Positions 5,644 to 11,144 of a DNA stretch of 11,144 nt are shown piece by piece (position 1 is the stretch's first letter; each line of letters starts with the position of its first letter). The notes below the pieces were generated by a model. It had not been told where the DNA came from and did no database searches. It was given only the letters and a program-made list of their open reading frames with translations. Origin of the DNA: CAYLNK01 sp964384675 (lineage in GTDB: Bacteria; Acidobacteriota; Thermoanaerobaculia; UBA5066). The DNA lies in assembly GCA_964384675.1 (NCBI GenBank), contig CAYLNK010000226.1:1-11144 (forward strand). The letters run 5' to 3'. Made by a program: the position numbers and the translations under genes.

Positions 5644-7080
5644 ATGCCCATCGAGATCCGCATTCCCACACCGCTCCGCCGGCACGCGGGCGAGCGCTCG
5701 AAGGTCGACGTGGCGGCGAACGCCGTCGCCGACGCGCTCACCGCCCTCTTCGACGCCTGCCCCGGCCTGAAGCCGCACCTGGTGGAGGAGGACGGCCGCG
5801 TCCGGCGCTTCGTGAACGTCTACCTCAACGGCGAGGACATCCGCTTCCTGGACGGCCTGAAGACCGCGCTCGCCGAAGGGGACCAGCTCGCCATCGTGCC
5901 CGCCATCGCCGGCGGCGCCGACCGCGCCGACGTCGCCGTCGAGCTGTCACGGGAGGAGATCCGCCGCTACTCCCGCCACCTCTTGCTCCCCGAGGTGACG
6001 ATCGAGGGCCAGAAGAGGCTCAAGGCGGGACGCGTCCTCCTCGTCGGCGCCGGGGGCCTCGGCTCCCCCGCCGCGCTCTATCTGGCGGCGGCCGGCGTCG
6101 GCACGCTCGGCCTCGTCGACTTCGACGTGGTGGACGAGTCGAACCTGCAGCGCCAGGTGCTCCACGACACGCGCTGGCTCGGGAAGCCGAAGCTCGAGAG
6201 CGCCTGCGACCGCCTCAGGGCCCTCAATCCGCACGTCGACGTACAGACGTTCGAGGAACGGCTCACCAGCGAGAACGCCCTCCGGATCTTCGAGGGCTTC
6301 GACGTCGTGATCGACGGCACCGACAACTTCGCGACCCGCTACCTGACCAACGATGCCTGCTTCCTCCTCGGCAAGCCGAACGTCTACGGCTCGATCTTCC
6401 GGTTCGAGGGACAGGCCAGCGTCTTCTGGCCCGAGAAGGGTCCGTGCTACCGATGTCTCTACCCCTCTCCGCCGCCGCCCGGCCTCGTGCCGAGCTGCGC
6501 GGAGGGGGGTGTCCTGGGCGTGCTGCCCGGGGTGATCGGCGTCCTGCAGGCGACCGAGGCGATCAAGATCCTCCTCGGCATCGGCCGCAGCCTCGTCGGC
6601 CGGCTCGTCCTGTACGACGCGCTCGACCTGACGTTCCGCGAGCTGAAGCTCCGGCGCGACCCGGAGTGCCCGCTCTGCGGCGAGAACCGGACGGTCACCG
6701 GCCTCGTCGACTACGAAGAGTTCTGCGGTCTCGGCCGCGGCGAGGACGCCCCCGTGCCCGCGGGCGACGAGGTGACGGCCACCGAGGTGGCGGCCTGGCG
6801 CGCTCGCGGCGACGCTTTCGTGCTGATCGACGTGCGCGAGCCCCACGAGGTGGCGATCTGCGCCATCGAGGGCGCGCGGCTCATCCCGCTCGGCACCCTC
6901 CCGTCCCGCCTGCACGAGATCGACGCGTCGCGGGCCATCGTCGTCCACTGCAAGTCGGGAGCCCGTTCGGCCCGAGCCGTCGCGCTGCTCAAGGAAGCTG
7001 GTCTGACCCGGACGTACAACCTGAAGGGCGGGATCCTCGCCTGGGCGCGCGACGTCGACCCGACGCTCGCGACGTACTGA
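5644..7080 (+). CDS. Fusion of CysO-like ubiquitin-fold sulfur carrier, MoeB/ThiF-type E1 and rhodanese
   Basis: This 478-residue open frame joins three domains. Residues 1-91 form a beta-grasp carrier closely resembling mycobacterial CysO: IPTPLRRHAG (7-16), RFVNVYLNGEDIRF (55-68), GDQLAIVPAIAGG (79-91), ending in Gly90-Gly91. Only about eight residues follow before the E1 domain (about 99-345). That domain has GAGGLGSP (135-142), DFDVVDESNLQRQ (159-171), DGTDNF (224-229), zinc cysteines 268/271 and 342/345, and Cys285 in SCAEGGVLGVLPG. A rhodanese domain (about 375-478) has active-site Cys436 in HCKSGARS. E1 plus rhodanese resembles MOCS3/Uba4 and MoeZ. It should adenylate a Gly-Gly tail and convert it to a thiocarboxylate. 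AGGAG (5634-5638) fixes the ATG. Because the carrier's Gly-Gly is internal, it must be cut before activation, or another carrier is used. Confidence 0.92.
   Translation: MPIEIRIPTPLRRHAGERSKVDVAANAVADALTALFDACPGLKPHLVEEDGRVRRFVNVYLNGEDIRFLDGLKTALAEGDQLAIVPAIAGGADRADVAVELSREEIRRYSRHLLLPEVTIEGQKRLKAGRVLLVGAGGLGSPAALYLAAAGVGTLGLVDFDVVDESNLQRQVLHDTRWLGKPKLESACDRLRALNPHVDVQTFEERLTSENALRIFEGFDVVIDGTDNFATRYLTNDACFLLGKPNVYGSIFRFEGQASVFWPEKGPCYRCLYPSPPPPGLVPSCAEGGVLGVLPGVIGVLQATEAIKILLGIGRSLVGRLVLYDALDLTFRELKLRRDPECPLCGENRTVTGLVDYEEFCGLGRGEDAPVPAGDEVTATEVAAWRARGDAFVLIDVREPHEVAICAIEGARLIPLGTLPSRLHEIDASRAIVVHCKSGARSARAVALLKEAGLTRTYNLKGGILAWARDVDPTLATY
5911..5919 (+). other. Predicted processing site in the carrier-E1 fusion (Gly-Gly|Ala)
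   Basis: The codons GGC GGC GCC encode Gly90-Gly91-Ala92, at the junction where CysO-like proteins normally end. As I recall, Wolinella HcyS is also made with one alanine after Gly-Gly, removed by the JAMM enzyme HcyD. The short linker after the site (ADRADVAV, 92-99) looks flexible and accessible. Cleavage is inferred. Confidence 0.45.
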
Positions 7081-7091
7081 AGGGAGCTCCT

Positions 7092-8278
<1,187 letters not shown>

Positions 8279-8279
<1 letters not shown>

Positions 8280-8293
8280 GGGGTCAGTCCCCC
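8279..8293. other. Small GC hairpin over the two convergent stop codons
   Basis: GGGGG (8279-8283) pairs with CCCCC (8289-8293) around TCAGT. The dyad includes the last base of the PLP enzyme's TAG and covers the permease stop (8284-8286). Only four bases separate the two genes. Neither strand has a T-tract after it, so it would be a weak or rho-assisted bidirectional stop at best. Confidence 0.25.
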
Positions 8294-10677
8294 GCCAGCG
8301 CCTCCGCCGGCGCGATGCGCGCGGCCCGCCACGCGGGCAGCAACGCGGCCAGCCCGGCCACCGCGGTCACGAGAAGGCAGGTGGCGCCGAGCGCGACCGG
8401 ATCGGCCGGCCCGACCTGAAAGAGCAGCGACGCGAGGACACGCCCCAGGACGAGCGCGCCCGCGAGGCCCACGCCGAGCCCGACGGCGGCCAAGCGAAGC
8501 GCGTCTCGCATGACGTGTCCGACCACCTGGGCGGGCTTGGCCCCGAGCGCGAGGCGTACCGCCAGCTCGCGGCTGCGCCGGCTCACGGCGTCGGAGAGGA
8601 CGCCGTACAGGCCCACCGCCACGAGGACCAGGGTCAGACCCGCGAACGCCGCGACGAGAGCGGCCCGGAATCGGGGAGCGGCGAGGGTGCCGGCCCGCGC
8701 CTCGACCACCGTCCGCGCGTCGCCCAGCGGGAGCGAGGGGTCGATCCCACGGACGACGGCCCGCAGGTCCGAGACGACCTGGCTCGCCGGCGCGCCGCGG
8801 GCGACGACGTGGAGGATCGAGAGCGGGAACTGGGACACCGGGAGATAGAGCGTGGGGCCGGGCTCCTCCGTCAGGTCCTGGCGGCGAACGTCCCCGACCA
8901 CGCCGATCACGACCGGTGGCGTCTGTCCCAGGAACGGCGCGAGAGTCCTCCCCACCGCGTCCTGCCCGGGCCACAGCTTCTCGGCCGCGGCCCGGCTCAG
9001 GATGAGCACCGGCGCCGCGTCGGAACGATCCGCCTCGGCGAAGTCCCGCCCCGCCACGAGAGGGACGCCGGAGGCTCCGAAGTAGCCGGGCGTCACGACC
9101 ACGAGGTGGGACGCGAGCGCGGCCTCCACCGGCTGGTCGACGCGGCGGATCGGGGCCGCGCTGGTGTCGCCCGTGAACGGCGCCGGGAACCCGGCGGCGA
9201 CCGGATATGCCGCGCGCTGGCGCATCCCGGCGAGGACGTCCCGGTAGAACGCGGCCGGGGCGGGGTACCGCGCGTCCGGGATCGAGAGATCGACGGTCAC
9301 GAGGGACGAGACCGCGAACCCCGGGTCGACGGAGGAGATGCGGTCGAGGCTCCGGAGGAGGAGCCCGGCTGCCCCCACGACGCCGACGGCCACCGCGATC
9401 TGCACGGCGACGAGGCGCCGCCGCAGGCGGTTTCCCGAGGTGGAGCCGCGCCCGGAGGCCCGCAACGCCTCGACGACGTCCACGCGCGTGGCCGCCCGCG
9501 CCGGGGCGACGCCGAACAGGAGCCCCGTCGCGATCGAGACCACCAGCGTGAAGAGGAGCACGCCGTGGTCGATCCCGATCGAGGTGCCCGCCGGTACGGC
9601 GCCCGGCAGGACCTTCAGCAGCGTTCGCGGCGCGAGATCGGCGATCAGGAGTCCCGCGCCGCCCCCCACCAGGGACAGCAGGAGCGACTCGATCAGGAGG
9701 TGCCGGGCCAGGGACGCGGGAGAGGCCCCGAGCGACGCGCGGATCGCCAGCTCCCGCCGCCGCGCCGCGCCCCTCGCCACCAGGAGGCCGGCGACGTTCG
9801 TGGCCGCGGCGAGGAGGACGAGGCAGACGACACCGAAGAGGAGGAGAAGCGGGGCGCGGAGCGTTCCGCTGACCTGCTCGTGGAGCGGCCTCAGCCGGAG
9901 CCGGGCGTCGCCGTTGTTGGCCGGATCCGCGGCCGCGAGGCGCCGGTTGAGCGACTCCATCTCGCCGCGGGCCGCGGCCAGACCGGCGTCCGTCCGGAGC
10001 CGGGCCACGGCCTCGATGTACCGCATCCCGCGGTTCTCGAGGATGCTCCGGGTCGTCGGTATGGGGGACGACGGCACGGGCAGGTCGGACAGCAGCCACG
10101 CCTCGGCTCCGGAGGGCCAGTCGAAGCCGTCGGGCATGACGCCCACCACCGTGGCGCTGACGCCTCCCAGCTCGAGCGTGCGCCCCAGGACCGAGCGGTC
10201 GCCGCCGAAGACCCGGCGCCAGACACCGGCGGAGAGCACGGCGCGCCGGTCACCCGGCCGGTCCTCCGAGGCGCGCAGCGGACGCCCCACGGCCGCGGAG
10301 ACGCCGAGGACGTCGAAGAACGCCGGCGTCACCTCGGCGCCCCGCAGACGCACCGGCTCCCCTCCGGTGCCGGCCAGGTCGAGGATCCTCTCGCGCGAGC
10401 CGGCGATCGCGACGAACGAGCCGGCGTCGTGGGCGAGGTCGACGAAGTCCGCGGCCGACTGCCCGAGCACCCGGCCGTCGTTGGAGAGCCGTTCCACGGC
10501 CACGATTCGCCCTGGATCGGGGAACGGGAGGGGATCCAGCACGACCGCTTTCACGACCGAGAAGAGCGCCGTGTTCGCGCCGATCCCCAGGGCGAGCGTC
10601 ACGACCGCGAGGAGCGCGAAGGCGGGTGTCCGGGCCAGGCTGCGGGCGGAGTCACGGATCTCGTGAGTGAGCGGCAT
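8284..10677 (-). CDS. ADOP-type ABC transporter permease (MacB/FtsX family), orphan
   Basis: The 797-residue protein has the duplicated MacB_PCD-FtsX layout. The N-terminus (RSLARTPAFALLAVVTLALG, 12-31, then GIGANTALFSVV) is the hallmark opening of acidobacterial duplicated orphan permeases. A periplasmic domain (about 50-270) is followed by three membrane segments near 275-300, 328-350 and 372-392. EALRASGRG (403-411) then leads to a fifth segment near 421-441, a second periplasmic domain (about 445-665) and three C-terminal segments near 672-695, 727-753 and 762-785. RRRELAIRASLGASP (306-320) and its repeat RSRELAVRLALGAKP (701-715) are the cytoplasmic coupling helices that contact the ATPase. 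No ATPase gene is beside it, which is typical of the group. The substrate is unknown; efflux or lipoprotein/peptide handling is possible. The ATG at 10677 has only a weak GAGG upstream. Confidence 0.9.
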   Translation of the reverse strand: MPLTHEIRDSARSLARTPAFALLAVVTLALGIGANTALFSVVKAVVLDPLPFPDPGRIVAVERLSNDGRVLGQSAADFVDLAHDAGSFVAIAGSRERILDLAGTGGEPVRLRGAEVTPAFFDVLGVSAAVGRPLRASEDRPGDRRAVLSAGVWRRVFGGDRSVLGRTLELGGVSATVVGVMPDGFDWPSGAEAWLLSDLPVPSSPIPTTRSILENRGMRYIEAVARLRTDAGLAAARGEMESLNRRLAAADPANNGDARLRLRPLHEQVSGTLRAPLLLLFGVVCLVLLAAATNVAGLLVARGAARRRELAIRASLGASPASLARHLLIESLLLSLVGGGAGLLIADLAPRTLLKVLPGAVPAGTSIGIDHGVLLFTLVVSIATGLLFGVAPARAATRVDVVEALRASGRGSTSGNRLRRRLVAVQIAVAVGVVGAAGLLLRSLDRISSVDPGFAVSSLVTVDLSIPDARYPAPAAFYRDVLAGMRQRAAYPVAAGFPAPFTGDTSAAPIRRVDQPVEAALASHLVVVTPGYFGASGVPLVAGRDFAEADRSDAAPVLILSRAAAEKLWPGQDAVGRTLAPFLGQTPPVVIGVVGDVRRQDLTEEPGPTLYLPVSQFPLSILHVVARGAPASQVVSDLRAVVRGIDPSLPLGDARTVVEARAGTLAAPRFRAALVAAFAGLTLVLVAVGLYGVLSDAVSRRSRELAVRLALGAKPAQVVGHVMRDALRLAAVGLGVGLAGALVLGRVLASLLFQVGPADPVALGATCLLVTAVAGLAALLPAWRAARIAPAEALAGD

Positions 10678-10761
10678 GCGGCGACCTCGAGAACGAGAGA
10701 TGCACGTCGCGGGCCGCGCCCCGGCACGGCTCCAGGGACCCAGGGCGTCCGGTCGTGGTAC

Positions 10762-10786
10762 GCGCCCGTCCGGAATCGGACGGCGC
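10762..10786. promoter_or_regulatory. Inverted repeat in the divergent gap, possible operator
   Basis: CGTCCG (10767-10772) pairs with CGGACG (10777-10782) around GAAT. After one bulged C, GCGC (10762-10765) pairs with GCGC (10783-10786), giving ten base pairs. It sits in the 135-bp gap between the divergent permease and the gene at 10813, 26 bases before that ATG. It could be an operator for both genes or a leader hairpin. I see no convincing promoter boxes on either strand here. Confidence 0.3.
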
Positions 10787-10812
10787 GGAGGTAAGCTGGA
10801 GCCGGAGGCCTC

Positions 10813-11144
10813 ATGGACGGCAAGAAGGTCCTGATCGTCGCCCTCGTCCTCTTCGCGGGGTGGTACGTCTGGTCGAGCAAGCAGAAGGCCTCCCGATCTC
10901 CCGCGGCGGCTCCGGCCGGTACCGACGCGGCCACCGGCCTGGGGTCCGATTGCGTCCGGCAGGCCGAGGACGCCCGGCGCCAGCTCACCGAAGCGGCGTC
11001 CCTGGCCGGCCGGCCTCCGGTGAACCCGGACTCGTGGCGGGACGCCGAGGGGCGCGTCTCGTCCGCGATCTCGTCGGCCGAGTCCGCCTGCTCGTCCGGC
11101 GCGTCGGCGGAGCCGGCCAAGGCGGCGCTCTCCACGATGCGCAC
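10813..11144 (+). CDS. Membrane-anchored hypothetical protein, N-terminal part (runs off the right edge)
   Basis: An ATG at 10813 opens 110 codons with no stop before the window ends. GGAGG (10804-10808), four bases upstream, supports the start. The peptide begins MDGKKVLIVALVLFAGWYVW: a short basic start, then one hydrophobic segment (about residues 6-20) with no clear cleavage site, so an N-terminal membrane anchor is likely. An Ala/Pro/Ser-rich stretch (25-45) leads to a helical region with two cysteines, C47 and C93, 46 residues apart, which could form a disulfide outside the membrane. I recognise no domain. Codon use (strong G/C at third positions) matches the neighbours. It is divergent from the permease, and any functional link is unknown. 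Confidence 0.65.
   Translation, partial: MDGKKVLIVALVLFAGWYVWSSKQKASRSPAAAPAGTDAATGLGSDCVRQAEDARRQLTEAASLAGRPPVNPDSWRDAEGRVSSAISSAESACSSGASAEPAKAALSTMR

Noticed and set aside
5917..6000. The E1/rhodanese part as a separate gene starting inside the fusion
   Set aside because: The frame is continuous from 5644, there is no stop after the Gly-Gly codons, and no ATG or well-placed GTG with a Shine-Dalgarno precedes the E1 domain. The first GTG, near 5995, is already inside it.
5644..7080. Molybdopterin or thiamine synthesis role (MoeB/ThiF with MoaD/ThiS)
   Set aside because: No moa or thi genes are present, and the carrier domain resembles CysO more than MoaD or ThiS. A shared role in tRNA or cofactor thiolation remains possible.
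8515..10794. Plus-strand open frame of 759 codons opposite the permease
   Set aside because: Its translation is a charged Arg/Glu/Gly/His mixture without domains or hydrophobic segments. The minus strand encodes a convincing ADOP permease with both coupling helices.

Overview
This is a GC-rich (roughly 70%) bacterial chromosomal window with tightly packed genes. The organism is probably an acidobacterium or a relative. The main pointer is the large gene at 8284-10677 (minus strand), an ADOP-type MacB/FtsX permease, a family expanded in Acidobacteriota and also found in some neighbouring phyla. No rRNA, tRNA, CRISPR array, transposase or phage gene was seen.

Layout. The start of a leftward gene for an exported protein lies at 1-119. 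A 544-base non-coding region (120-663) follows, holding divergent promoter candidates and several strong RNA hairpins. Among them are a good rightward promoter (383-410), a structured leader (423-516), an intrinsic terminator (540-575) and a hairpin resting on the first ribosome binding site (635-659). Seven rightward genes then run from 664 to 8279, with overlaps or gaps of no more than 11 bases: cysH, cysC, sirC, cobA, a siroheme sulfite reductase, a JAMM metallopeptidase, a three-domain ubiquitin-like/E1/rhodanese fusion, and a PLP enzyme of the cystathionine gamma-synthase family. The operon meets the permease gene tail to tail with four bases between them. At the right edge, the start of a membrane-anchored protein of unknown function (10813-11144) is divergent from the permease.

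How the genes fit together. CysH and CysC act on adenylylsulfate. SirC and CobA make siroheme precursors for the sulfite reductase, which makes sulfide. The last three genes look like a route that carries sulfur on a protein. The fusion's first ~91 residues resemble the sulfur carrier CysO of Mycobacterium tuberculosis and end in Gly-Gly, but the chain continues straight into a MoeB/ThiF-type adenylating domain and then a rhodanese domain. The upstream JAMM enzyme is placed to free that Gly-Gly and/or release the finished amino acid. The PLP enzyme is placed to accept the sulfur. The closest precedents known to me are mec-cysO-cysM in mycobacteria (cysteine) and HcyS/HcyF/HcyD/MetY in Wolinella succinogenes (homocysteine). 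What is different here is the fusion of carrier, activating enzyme and sulfurtransferase in one chain, and a plant-like cystathionine gamma-synthase in the final slot.

All functions are read from sequence motifs and remembered family patterns. No database search or folding program was run.
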